A DNA stretch of 64,000 bases from Telmatospirillum sp. J64-1 (GTDB lineage Bacteria > Pseudomonadota > Alphaproteobacteria > Rhodospirillales > Magnetospirillaceae): contig NZ_SBHN01000013.1 of assembly GCF_006980715.1 (NCBI RefSeq), forward strand, positions 1 through 64,000, read 5' to 3'. The notes below the pieces were generated by a model. The model saw nothing but the letters and a program-made list of their open reading frames with translations, was not told the origin of the DNA and ran no database searches. Made by a program: the position numbers and the translations under genes. Position 1 is the first letter of the stretch. Each line of letters begins with the position of its first letter. This document shows positions 44,115 through 52,743 of this stretch, one piece after another.

Positions 44115-46031
44115 TCAACTGCCGGCGGCGTTGGGCGAGGTGAGGGAGGATTGCAGCGGTCCGGGCGGCAGGACGGGCTCCGGTGCCGGGACGACGGGCG
44201 GCAGCATGTTCTCGCGCAGCACATGCTGGCGGCCCGAGAACAGATCGGTGCCGATGGTCCGCACATTGTCCAGCCAGGCCGAGGACATCTCGCACAGCGC
44301 CGGATCGCGCTCCTCGCCCCGGCAGACCGCCGTTTCGCCCCCGGGACCCTGGACCACATGCATGCCGGGCAGGGGACGGACGCGGAAGTCCTTGGGGGTG
44401 CGAGTCAGGTCCATGGGCGTGGCGACGGGCCGGTCCAGCAATTCCAGGATCAGCGAGGGCAGCTGGTACATGGGCATGTCGCCCAGGCGCAGCGGGCCCT
44501 GGCGCCCGTCGATGACGATCAGGGGCGTGGCCGAGACCTCGACGAACATCTTATCGGTGAATTCGCTGCGGCTGCGGGCCAGGACCCCGGATTGGGTGTA
44601 GTTCTCGAAATTCGGCCCCAGGAAGGGCAGATGGTCGCCGAAGATGACGATGATGCCGTCCGGGTCGCGGGCGCGCAGGTCCTTCAGCAGGTCCATCAAT
44701 TCCAGCGTCTTGTAATGGACGGTGTTGGCATAGAGGGCCAGGCGCTGGTCGCCATGCTTGGCGGTGATGACCGGCGGGCGGTTGTCGTTCAGCGGATAGT
44801 CCAGATGGCCGAAGAAGGTCAGCACGTAGTTGAAGACGGGCGTGCCGGTATCGAGCATCGGCTCGACCTTTTCCATGACCTGGCGGTAGAGCGAGGCGTC
44901 GCCCAGGAACTCGCCGTTCATGTCGTCGAGCTGGAAGTCCTTGGCCGACCAATAGGTGCCGAAGCCGATGCGCTTATAGGCGTTCACCCGGTTCCAGAAC
45001 ACCGCGACATTGGGATGGGAGGCGACCGTCTCGTAGCCCAGTCCGCCCAGGGTGCGCGGCAGGCAGGGGACTTCGTTGCGCAGGCGGCCTTCGAAGAAGA
45101 CGGCATCCTCGGTCACAGGAAAGCCGCACAAGGCTTCGAATTCGGCATTGGCGGTATAGCCGCCGAAGACCGGCGACAGGGCACGGGACTTGCCGGTGGC
45201 GTCCCACAGGGCACGGAACTCCTTGGCGAAGGGGTCCTGGGACAGGCCGGCCTTCTTCAGGACCGACGGATCCCAGAAGCTTTCGAGCACGATCATATGG
45301 ACATTGCGCCCGGCGCGCGGGAAGGCTTCGGCCTTCTTCGTGGCCTTGCCGTCGGGGGCGGGCAGGGCGGCCGGGTACATGGACGGCATCAGGTTTTGCG
45401 ACGCCGCCAGGACATGGCCGCGATGGGGCGGGTCGTCGCGCCGCGCGGCATGGCGCGTCGTTTCCTGGAGGATATGCACCAGCGGGCCGCGCCGGATGTA
45501 ATTGCCGTGCTGGTCCCAGACGATATTGCCGAAGCGCTTGTCCATGGCCGCGACCAGCGGCTGGGGCGTCAGGGTGATCGCCGCAACGGCACCGGCGAGG
45601 CCGAGGGCCGCGATGCGCGCCCGCCAGGGCTTCAGCGTGATGGCGGCCAGCAGCGACAGGGTCAGCGCGGCGATGGCCAGCCAGCCCAGGACCAGCCAGC
45701 CGCCTTCCAGCAGCAGCATCAGCGTCGGCAGGGAACCGGCGTCGTCGGGCATCAGGGGGCCGCCGAGAATGGCGATCTTCATGGGGTTGCCCAGATGGAG
45801 CAGTGCCATCAGCACCGTCGCCAGGACCAGGAAGACGGCCAGGTTGCGCGACAGCGCACGGAGAAGCACCGCCAGGATCAGATGCAGGGTCAGATCGGCG
45901 GGAATGGCCTCGGGCCGCAGGGCGACGCCCAGGTTCCGTTCTGCAAACCACTGGAAAATTCCATACAAGGCCGCCACAGCCGCCAAAGGCAGACCCCAAT
46001 GGAAAAGAAACATGCGACCGTATTTTACCAT
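44115..46031 (-). CDS. LTA synthase-like membrane sulfatase (phosphoglycerol transferase family)
   Basis: The 638-residue protein has about five N-terminal membrane segments (about residues 8-180) and an extracytoplasmic sulfatase-type domain (about 265-560). Visible metal and catalytic stretches are VHMIVLESFWDP, GGYTANAEFEALCG with the presumed nucleophile threonine, FFGHLDYP and IIVIFGDHLPFLG. Such enzymes move phosphoglycerol or phosphoethanolamine groups from phospholipids to glycans or lipids. AGGAAG before ATG 46031 decides the start. The C-terminal ~60 residues are variable. It precedes the lipid kinase by 11 bases, so the transferase and a lipid-recycling kinase may form one unit. 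Confidence 0.88.
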   Translation of the reverse strand: MVKYGRMFLFHWGLPLAAVAALYGIFQWFAERNLGVALRPEAIPADLTLHLILAVLLRALSRNLAVFLVLATVLMALLHLGNPMKIAILGGPLMPDDAGSLPTLMLLLEGGWLVLGWLAIAALTLSLLAAITLKPWRARIAALGLAGAVAAITLTPQPLVAAMDKRFGNIVWDQHGNYIRRGPLVHILQETTRHAARRDDPPHRGHVLAASQNLMPSMYPAALPAPDGKATKKAEAFPRAGRNVHMIVLESFWDPSVLKKAGLSQDPFAKEFRALWDATGKSRALSPVFGGYTANAEFEALCGFPVTEDAVFFEGRLRNEVPCLPRTLGGLGYETVASHPNVAVFWNRVNAYKRIGFGTYWSAKDFQLDDMNGEFLGDASLYRQVMEKVEPMLDTGTPVFNYVLTFFGHLDYPLNDNRPPVITAKHGDQRLALYANTVHYKTLELMDLLKDLRARDPDGIIVIFGDHLPFLGPNFENYTQSGVLARSRSEFTDKMFVEVSATPLIVIDGRQGPLRLGDMPMYQLPSLILELLDRPVATPMDLTRTPKDFRVRPLPGMHVVQGPGGETAVCRGEERDPALCEMSSAWLDNVRTIGTDLFSGRQHVLRENMLPPVVPAPEPVLPPGPLQSSLTSPNAAGS

Positions 46032-46270
46032 AGGTGCTTCCTGCAGCGGATAAATCGCGCATGTGGTTATTGGCGGGCGGAGAATTGCAACAGAATCGTC
46101 ATAAAAGCAACCGCTCCTACACCACATTCTTACACTTTCGTGACATCACTTTTGGGCAGAACGATGGTTGCTTCGGCGCAACGCTCCCTCTACGATTGGG
46201 AACGCTGCGGACAGAGGTCGCAGCCTGGCCAGAGGTTTCGGAGACGGCGGTGCCGAACAGCACTGGGGTA

Positions 46271-49141
46271 ATGCTAACGGAGACGGTAGATACGGCCTCC
46301 CCCGACAAGGAAGGCGTGCTTTGGCGCGCAATCCTGGACGGTGCGCCTGACGCCATTCTAGCGCTAGACGGGAATGGGCGTATCGCCGGCATGAATGCGG
46401 TGGCCGAGGCACTGTTCGGCCGGACGATGGTGCAGATGCGGGGCCAGACGCTGGATTCGCTGCTGGAAAAGAGCAGCGCGCTTCCCGCCTGCCTTACCGC
46501 CGCGCGCCAGGCCGGGCCGGGCATGCCGCAGCGCTGCCTTCACATCGGCCTGGACGGTACGCCGGTCACGCTCGAGGTCACCGTCACCCCGGCGGACGGC
46601 GTTTATAATCTGGATGTGGTGGTGCTGCGCGACGTGTCGGGCCGCACCGAACTGGAAGACGCGCTGATCGAGACCGAGGAAAGGCTGGCGGGCATCATCG
46701 CCAACCTGCCCGGCATCGTCTTCCAGCGCATGCAGACCCCCGACGGCGCCCTGTTCTATCCCTTCTTCACCATCGGCGTGCGCGACATCCTGGGCTACAG
46801 CCCGGAAGACATGCGGGTGAACGCCGAGGGCTGCCTGGAAGTGGTGCATTGGGCCGACCGTGACGAGCATATGGCCGCGATTCGCAGTTCCGCCGCCTTG
46901 CTGGAGCCCTGCGTCGAGGAATTCCGCGCCATCACCCGGGACGGCGAGGTGCGTTGGCTGCGCGGCACCTCGCGGCCTCAGCGCCTGTCGGGCGGGGAGG
47001 TGCTGTGGGACGGCGTGCTGCTGGACGTGACCGACCGCAAGCGCATCGAACAGCGCTTGGAAATGATCATGGACAATGCGGCCGACGGCATCATCACCGC
47101 CGACGAGCATGGCTGCATCGAGAACGTGAATGCGGCGGTCGAGCGGCTGTTCGGCTATTCCGCCTCGGAACTGGTGGGCGGGTCCATGGGGCTGCTGATG
47201 CCCGAGCCCTACCGCAGTACCCATGCGGATTATCTGAGCCAGTATCTGGAAACCGGGGAATCCCGCATTATCGGCAACGGGCCGGTGGAATTCCTGGGGC
47301 AGCGCCGCGACGGCAGCGTCTTCCCGATGGAACTGGCGACCACCGAAGTCCGCATGGAAGGCCGCCGCCTCTTCGTCGGCATCGCCCGCGACGTCACCGG
47401 CCGCAAGCAGACCGAAGCCGCCCTGCGCGAAAGCCAGGAGCGGATGCATACCATCGCCACCCATCTGCCCGGCATCGTCTATCAGCGCGTGCTGAAGACC
47501 AACGGGCAGCTGATCTATTCCTATGTCAGCGAGGGCTGCCGCCAGGTGCTGGGGGTCGAGCCGAGGGAATTGCTCGACGATCCCACGCTGTTCGTCCAGG
47601 CCCTGACGCCCGAGGCGCGTGACAGCTATGCCGATGCCCTGCAACGCTCGGCGCGCTTCCTCGAACCCTTGGACGAGGAATTATGCGTCATCGCCCGCAA
47701 TGGCGAGATGCGCTGGCTGCGTGGCCGGTCGCGCCCGCGCCAGATGGAAAACGGCGATCTGGTCTGGGACGGCGTGCTGCTCGACGTGACCGACCGGCGC
47801 GAGGCGGAGGAACGCCTGTCCTTCCTCGCCTATCACGACCCGCTGACCGGCGTCGCCAACCGCACCCGCTTCATCGAGCTTTTCGAACAGGCCTCGCGCC
47901 GCGCGCTGGACCGCCGGGAGAGGCTGGCAGTGCTGTCGCTAGGCATCGACCGCTTCACCATCATCAACACCACCATGGGCCATGCCGTGGGCGATCAGGT
48001 GCTGATCGCCGTGGCGCAGCGCCTCCAGAAGGCGCTGAAGAGCGGCGATTTGCTGGCGCGGGCCAGCGGCGATCGTTTCCTGGTCCTGCTCGACGGCCTG
48101 GCGACCAAGCGCGACATCAACCGCGCCGTTGACCGCATCCTTTCGCAATTCCATGTTCCGGTGGTCATCGAGGCCGGGGAGTTCGACCTCAGCGCCTGCG
48201 GCGGGGTGGCTCTCTACCCGAATGACGGCGATGACGCCTCGACCCTGATCCGCAATGCCGAGGCGGCGCTGGCCGATGCCAAGAGCCAGGGGCCGGGGAC
48301 CCAGCAATTCTATACGCGCGAGATGAACGATCTGGCGACCCGCACCCTGTCGGTGCAGAACCGCCTGCGCCGTGCGCTGGAACATGAGGAATTCGTCGCC
48401 TTCTACCAGCCCCAGCTCGATCTTCAGAGCGGCGCGATCGTCGGCATGGAGGCCCTGGTGCGCTGGATGGATCCGGAAAAGGGCATCGTGCCACCGGGCG
48501 ATTTCATCCCGGTGGCCGAGGAATACGGGCTGATCGACGCCATCTGCGAACAGGTGCTGCGCGATTCCTGCCGCCACAACCGCGCCTGGATGGAGGCCGG
48601 TCTGGCCGAGGTCCCGGTGGCGGTCAATATCTCGGGCCGTCAGTTCCAGAATTCCCGCCAGCTCATCGCCACGGTCCAGGACGTGCTGGCCGAGACGGGC
48701 CTGCCGCCCCGGCTGCTGGAGTTGGAGCTGACGGAAAGCTCGGCCATGAGCGACGCCAATACCGCCATCGCCGTGGTCCAGATGCTGAAAGAGGAAATGG
48801 GAATCTCCTGTTCCATCGACGATTTCGGAACCGGCTATTCCTCGCTCAGCGTGCTCAAGCGCTTCCCCATCCGCAAGCTGAAGATCGACCGCTCCTTCGT
48901 CACCGACGCCATCACCGATCCCAACGATGCCGCCATCGTCAAGGCGATCATCGCCATGGCCCATGCACTGAAGCTGAAGGTGGTGGCCGAAGGGGTGGAA
49001 GTGGTCGAGCAGCTTGAATTCCTGCGCCGCCTGGGCTGCGACCAGATGCAGGGCTATTTCTTCAGCCGCCCGTTGCCGGCCGATGCGATGGAGGAACTGT
49101 TCCGCAGCGGGCGCCGCCTGCCGCTGGCGACGGCGGAGTAA
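46271..49141 (+). CDS. PAS-rich GGDEF-EAL protein, predicted c-di-GMP phosphodiesterase
   Basis: The 956-residue soluble protein has four PAS domains (about 18-125, 137-255, 263-380, 390-510), a GGDEF-like domain (about 516-690) and an EAL domain (about 700-945). The cyclase motif reads SGDRF (from residue 599), a degenerate site. The EAL site is complete: GMEALVRW (E727), VNISGRQF, ELTESSA, IDDFGTGYSSL, KIDRSFV, VVAEGVE. PAS 2 and PAS 4 share the endings EMRWLRG/EVRWLRG and WDGVLLDVTDR, pointing to internal duplication. A GTG at 46250 with GGAG upstream is an alternative start. The input signal is unknown. Confidence 0.9.
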   Translation: MLTETVDTASPDKEGVLWRAILDGAPDAILALDGNGRIAGMNAVAEALFGRTMVQMRGQTLDSLLEKSSALPACLTAARQAGPGMPQRCLHIGLDGTPVTLEVTVTPADGVYNLDVVVLRDVSGRTELEDALIETEERLAGIIANLPGIVFQRMQTPDGALFYPFFTIGVRDILGYSPEDMRVNAEGCLEVVHWADRDEHMAAIRSSAALLEPCVEEFRAITRDGEVRWLRGTSRPQRLSGGEVLWDGVLLDVTDRKRIEQRLEMIMDNAADGIITADEHGCIENVNAAVERLFGYSASELVGGSMGLLMPEPYRSTHADYLSQYLETGESRIIGNGPVEFLGQRRDGSVFPMELATTEVRMEGRRLFVGIARDVTGRKQTEAALRESQERMHTIATHLPGIVYQRVLKTNGQLIYSYVSEGCRQVLGVEPRELLDDPTLFVQALTPEARDSYADALQRSARFLEPLDEELCVIARNGEMRWLRGRSRPRQMENGDLVWDGVLLDVTDRREAEERLSFLAYHDPLTGVANRTRFIELFEQASRRALDRRERLAVLSLGIDRFTIINTTMGHAVGDQVLIAVAQRLQKALKSGDLLARASGDRFLVLLDGLATKRDINRAVDRILSQFHVPVVIEAGEFDLSACGGVALYPNDGDDASTLIRNAEAALADAKSQGPGTQQFYTREMNDLATRTLSVQNRLRRALEHEEFVAFYQPQLDLQSGAIVGMEALVRWMDPEKGIVPPGDFIPVAEEYGLIDAICEQVLRDSCRHNRAWMEAGLAEVPVAVNISGRQFQNSRQLIATVQDVLAETGLPPRLLELELTESSAMSDANTAIAVVQMLKEEMGISCSIDDFGTGYSSLSVLKRFPIRKLKIDRSFVTDAITDPNDAAIVKAIIAMAHALKLKVVAEGVEVVEQLEFLRRLGCDQMQGYFFSRPLPADAMEELFRSGRRLPLATAE

Positions 49142-49216
49142 AGCCTCCAGGCGTCGAATGGGGTGCAGGCGAGAGTCTAGCAGGTTGCGGAAAAATCGGC
49201 TCTGTCTGCACCGCAT

Positions 49217-49321
49217 CGTCACTCCCGCGAAAGCGGGGGACCATATGGGGGCTTGTGGAGATGTGAACCGCTCAAGACCGATGCTGCGGCAGCATGGATT
49301 CCCGCTTGCGCGGGAATGACG
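49217..49321. repeat. Dispersed palindromic repeat, family A copy 3
   Basis: The arms 49217-49244 and 49294-49321 are complementary apart from a few bases, with CCCGCGAAAGCGGG in the left arm. The 49-base centre differs from copy 1. Together with the next repeat it fills the 314 bases between the PAS-EAL gene and the LysR gene; nothing else is recognisable there. Confidence 0.8.
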
Positions 49322-49349
49322 AGAAAAATAGGAGTTTTCCCGCAGTATG

Positions 49350-49500
49350 CTAGATCGTGATGCCCTTGCGGTGGCTCACAGTCTGTAAAGCGGCCATGCT
49401 TCGAGACGGCCCTGCGGGCCTCCGTTAACCTATTGAGATATTTTCCGAATTAGCCTCATGCCGAGGAGCCGCCCTGGCGGCGTCTCGAAGCATGGGGCGG
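49350..49500. repeat. Dispersed repeat, family B copy 2
   Basis: This copy is inverted relative to 25929-26077 and starts with CTAGATCGTGATGCCC. Its arms contain CATGCTTCGAGACGGCCC and GGCGTCTCGAAGCATG. Its centre differs (CGTTAACCTATTGAG), showing that arms and flank are conserved more strongly than the loop. The repeat overlaps the last 45 bases of the LysR gene and provides its stop codon. Confidence 0.8.
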
Positions 49501-50388
49501 CCCCGGCTCGGCCGTCAGGTGCTCGACCAGCTTCCGGGCATGGAGGGGCAAGGCCTCGAAACGCCGGACGCAGAGGACGAGACGGCGCAGCGCCCACGGG
49601 TCCTTCAGGCGCAGAAGGCGGATGGGCATGGAACGGCGGCAGCGCCGCGCGGCGGTCTCGGGCAGGATGGCGATCCCGACGCCGCTCGCCACCATGCGGC
49701 AGACCGCCTCGAAGCCGCGCAGGCGCACGCGCAGTTTCAAGGGCGTCCCGGCCCGGATGGCGTGCTGGACGAGATGATCCTGCAAGGCGCTGCCGGGCGT
49801 CAGGCCGATATAGGGTTCGGCCAGCGTTTCGTGAAAGAATATCTCCCGCCGTCCGGCGAAGGCATGGTCCTGCGGCACGACCAGGACCAGCCGGTCGACC
49901 CGGAAGGGGAAGGTTTGCAGTCCCGCCAGGTCCACCGTATCGGCGACGATGCCGATATCTCCCCGTCCTTCGGCGATGGCCAGGGCGATCTCGTAGCTCA
50001 GTCCCTCCTCCAGGTCGATGTCGATATGGGGGTGGCGGGACAGATACGCGCCCAGGCTTTCCGGCAGGAATTCGGTCAGCGCCGCCGTGTTGCACAACAG
50101 GCGCAGATGACCTTTCAGCCCCTGCGCATATTGCCCCAACTCCCCCCGCATCTGCTCGACCTGTAGCAGAACGAGGCGGGCATGGTGGACCAGGGCTTGC
50201 CCGGCGGGAGTCGGCTGGACGCCCCGGGGGCCCCGTTCCAGCAGGGGAGCGCCGAGCGTTTCCTCCATTCCCCTGACCCGGGCGCTGGCCGAGGCAAGCG
50301 CCAGTCCGGCCGCCTCGGCGCCCTGGGTGATGCTTCCCGCCTCGGCGATATGCAGGAACAGGCGTAGGTCCGTCAGGTCGAAGCGCAT
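49456..50388 (-). CDS. LysR-family transcriptional regulator
   Basis: The 310-residue regulator has an N-terminal winged helix-turn-helix (FLHIAEAGSITQGAEAAGLALASASARVR, about residues 8-40) and a periplasmic-binding-like effector domain (about 90-290). ATG 50388 (MRFDLTDLRLFLHIAE) is the normal LysR start. It is divergent from a TauE/SafE permease 110 bases away, the usual layout for a regulator and its target; the permease's substrate is probably the inducer. The last ~14 residues (ASRRRQGGSSA) come from the family B repeat, so the original C-terminus has been replaced or lost. Confidence 0.9.
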   Translation of the reverse strand: MRFDLTDLRLFLHIAEAGSITQGAEAAGLALASASARVRGMEETLGAPLLERGPRGVQPTPAGQALVHHARLVLLQVEQMRGELGQYAQGLKGHLRLLCNTAALTEFLPESLGAYLSRHPHIDIDLEEGLSYEIALAIAEGRGDIGIVADTVDLAGLQTFPFRVDRLVLVVPQDHAFAGRREIFFHETLAEPYIGLTPGSALQDHLVQHAIRAGTPLKLRVRLRGFEAVCRMVASGVGIAILPETAARRCRRSMPIRLLRLKDPWALRRLVLCVRRFEALPLHARKLVEHLTAEPGPPHASRRRQGGSSA

Positions 50389-50498
50389 GGGGGTCTTCCC
50401 AGAAGAAGGGACAGGGGGATGAGCCTTCGTGTGAGGCGAAGGCTCGTGCCGGAAATCCCAGATTGTCATCATGCCGGGCGCCAAGCAAGCTGGCCCCC

Positions 50499-51245
50499 AT
50501 GTTCGAGTCTTCGCTGTTTCTGGCCTTCATCGGCCTCGTCTTCCTGCTGGCAGGCTTCGTCAAAGGCGTTATCGGCCTGGGCCTGCCCACCGTGGCGGTC
50601 GGCCTGCTCGGCCTGGTGATGATACCGGCCCAGGCGGCCGCCCTGCTGGTCGTGCCGTCGCTGGTCACCAATCTCTGGCAATTGATCGCCGGTCCCGGCC
50701 TCGTCAGGCTGATGCGCCGCCTCTGGCCGATGATGGCGGGGATCTGCTTCGGGACCTGGGCCGGGACGGGGATGCTGGGCGGCGCGAATGCGGCCCATGC
50801 CACGACGGCCCTGGGGCTTGCCCTGGTGGCCTATGCCGTTCTCGGCCTCGCTTCCTTCCGCCTGAATGTTCCGGCGCGGACGGAGGGGTGGCTTTCCCCT
50901 CTGGTCGGGGCGGTGACCGGCTGGATCACGGCGGCGACCGGCGTTTTCGTGATCCCCGCCGTGCCCTATCTCCAGGCGCTGGACCTGGAGAAGGACGAAC
51001 TGATCCAGGCCTTGGGCCTTTCCTTTACCGTTTCCACCATCGCCCTGGCGCTTGGCCTGATGTATGGCGGGCTACTGTCGCAGGACATGGCCGGGGTCTC
51101 GCTGCTGGCGCTGCTTCCCGCCATGGCCGGGATGTTCCTGGGGCAATGGCTGCGCGGCAGGGTGAGCCCGCAGGCCTTCCGGCGCTGGTTCTTCCTTGGG
51201 CTGCTGGCGCTGGGAATTCACCTGGCGGTGAAGGCGCTGCTGTAG
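50499..51245 (+). CDS. TauE/SafE-family anion permease
   Basis: The 248-residue membrane protein has about eight segments and two repeated halves typical of TauE/SafE: GFVKGVIGLGLPTVAVGLL early and GAVTGWITAATGVFVIPAVPYLQ in the middle. The family exports sulfite or organosulfonates such as sulfoacetate. The ATG at 50499 begins the first segment directly; an upstream TTG adds only polar residues. It is divergent from a LysR gene that probably regulates it. Confidence 0.9.
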   Translation: MFESSLFLAFIGLVFLLAGFVKGVIGLGLPTVAVGLLGLVMIPAQAAALLVVPSLVTNLWQLIAGPGLVRLMRRLWPMMAGICFGTWAGTGMLGGANAAHATTALGLALVAYAVLGLASFRLNVPARTEGWLSPLVGAVTGWITAATGVFVIPAVPYLQALDLEKDELIQALGLSFTVSTIALALGLMYGGLLSQDMAGVSLLALLPAMAGMFLGQWLRGRVSPQAFRRWFFLGLLALGIHLAVKALL

Positions 51246-51347
51246 GCTTGTCCGGAAGGAGAAGTCCTTTCATCGACATGGGTAGTTGACGCTCTGTCCT
51301 GCGACGCCTATTCGTTTCCCAAACCAAAAGACGCTAAGGGCGCCGGT

Positions 51348-52016
51348 ATGGGATTTCGCAGAATGACGGTTAGCTTTCTCAAGCATTCCTATACCATCCC
51401 CTGTGCCAGCGCCTTCCGCGATGCCATCGAGGCGCTGGCGGCGAAGCGCCGGGTCAATGTGGGCGATCTGGCACGTTCCGTCCTGCTGGTGGTGCCGGCT
51501 GGCGAGATCCAGGCCTTTCCCGATCCGGGCGAGCCGGAGGCCGAGGACCGCGAGACGGTGGTGCTGAAATCCGGCCCCGCCGAGGGCCGCCCCTGGCGCC
51601 GCAAGCCGCGTCTGCAGGTCCGCATGCCGCAGGGCTACAAGGTGGAATTCATCCGCAAGGCCCTGGGCGTGGCGCTGGCGATGGACCGGGGCGAACTGGC
51701 CGTCAGCCTGGGCCGCTCCGCCCCCGTTCCCCAGGACTACACGCCGCAGCGCCTGCCCGAGCATCTGGAAGAGATGGAGCGCATGCGCGCCATCATTTCC
51801 GTGCTGGCCTTCGAGCCCTTGGCCGAGGGGCCGCGCAATCGCGCCGAAGCCTTGCATGTGCTGGGCTTCCCGCCTTCGGCCAATCCCGACATGCGGAAAG
51901 TGCGCGCGAAGTTCCGAATGCTGGCGACCATCCACCACCCCGACAGCAATTACGGCAGCCATGCCCGCATGAGCCAGCTCAACAAGGCCATGGAGATACT
52001 CAAGCGGGCCTCCTAG
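51348..52016 (+). CDS. J-domain protein with an uncharacterised N-terminal region
   Basis: The 222-residue protein ends in a J-domain-like segment (about residues 160-222) with the signature HPD in IHHPDSNYG and the family pattern LHVLGFPPSANPDMRKVRAKFRMLA. The N-terminal part (1-150) contains YTIPCASAFRDAIEALAAKRRVNVGDLARSVLLV and VEFIRKALGVALAM, a predicted helical region of no known family. It would stimulate a DnaK partner through HPD. AAGGG lies 7 bases before the ATG; a second ATG follows five codons later. Confidence 0.82.
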   Translation: MGFRRMTVSFLKHSYTIPCASAFRDAIEALAAKRRVNVGDLARSVLLVVPAGEIQAFPDPGEPEAEDRETVVLKSGPAEGRPWRRKPRLQVRMPQGYKVEFIRKALGVALAMDRGELAVSLGRSAPVPQDYTPQRLPEHLEEMERMRAIISVLAFEPLAEGPRNRAEALHVLGFPPSANPDMRKVRAKFRMLATIHHPDSNYGSHARMSQLNKAMEILKRAS

Positions 52017-52065
52017 CTGATGCTGCCCGGTTTGACCGCTTGCTGACAAAGTCGATACCGCTTGC

Positions 52066-52094
52066 ATGGACTCCCGCTTTTGCGGGGGGGGGGC
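52066..52094. repeat. Solo arm of a family A repeat, decayed
   Basis: ATGGACTCCCGCTTTTGC runs into a ten-G tract (52084-52093). It matches the right arm of the family A repeats, but no left arm lies within 150 bases. The G tract is a likely length-variable site. Confidence 0.55.
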
Positions 52095-52123
52095 GAGGGC
52101 TCAGGTCCTTGAAGGCGGCGCAA

Positions 52124-52153
52124 ATAAAAACCCCGCCGGGGACGGCGGGGTTT
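52124..52153 (-). terminator. Rho-independent terminator of ppa
   Basis: CCCCGCC (52131-52137) pairs with GGCGGGG (52144-52150), extended by A-T pairs. Read on the minus strand it ends in a TTTTTATTT tract. Confidence 0.88.
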
Positions 52154-52178
52154 CGAGGTCGTTCTGGCGGTGCCGGAA

Positions 52179-52709
52179 TTACTTGTTGGTGGCGCGGTCG
52201 ATCGCGGCCTGGATCATTTCGGCGGCCTTTTCCGGGCCTTCCCAGCCCTTGATCTTGACCCACTTGCCTTCTTCGAGGTCCTTGTAGTGGGCGAAGAAGT
52301 GCTCGATCTGCTGAAGCAGGATCTTCGGCAGGTCTTCGGGCTTCTTCACTTCGTCGTAGAAGGGGTGCAGCTTGGTGTGCGGTACGGCCAGGATCTTTTC
52401 GTCATGGCCGCTTTCGTCTTCCATCATCAGCACGCCGATCGGGCGCGAGCGGAGGACGGAGCCGACCGCCACCGGGACGCGGCCCAGGACCATCACGTCC
52501 ACCGGGTCGCCGTCATCGGACAGGGTGTGCGGGACGAAGCCGTAATTGACGGGATAGTACATGGCGGTGTGCAGGAAGCGATCGACGAACATCGCGCCGG
52601 ATTCCTTGCAAACCTCATACTTGACCGGGTCGCTGCGGAGCGGGATCTCGATGATCACGTTCACGTCGTTCGGCGGGTTCTTGCCGATCGGGATCTTCTT
52701 GATATCCAT
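52179..52709 (-). CDS. ppa: Inorganic pyrophosphatase
   Basis: The 176-residue family I enzyme splits pyrophosphate and drives biosynthetic reactions forward. It has YPVNYGFVPHTLSDDGDPVDVMV, which contains the signature D-x-D-P-x-D-V-M-V that binds magnesium, KYEVCKESGAMFVDRFLH earlier, and DEKILAVPHT later. The length is as expected. It has its own terminator, and the gene upstream on the same strand (ald) ends 34 bases away, so they may share transcription. Confidence 0.97.
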   Translation of the reverse strand: MDIKKIPIGKNPPNDVNVIIEIPLRSDPVKYEVCKESGAMFVDRFLHTAMYYPVNYGFVPHTLSDDGDPVDVMVLGRVPVAVGSVLRSRPIGVLMMEDESGHDEKILAVPHTKLHPFYDEVKKPEDLPKILLQQIEHFFAHYKDLEEGKWVKIKGWEGPEKAAEMIQAAIDRATNK

Positions 52710-52743
52710 GCTGCTATCGTTCCTTGTGCCTTAGGTCTGCCCG

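Noticed and set aside
44151-46271. Plus-strand open frame of 706 codons opposite the LtaS-like gene
   Set aside because: Its composition is that of an antisense frame and it contradicts the well-supported sulfatase gene.
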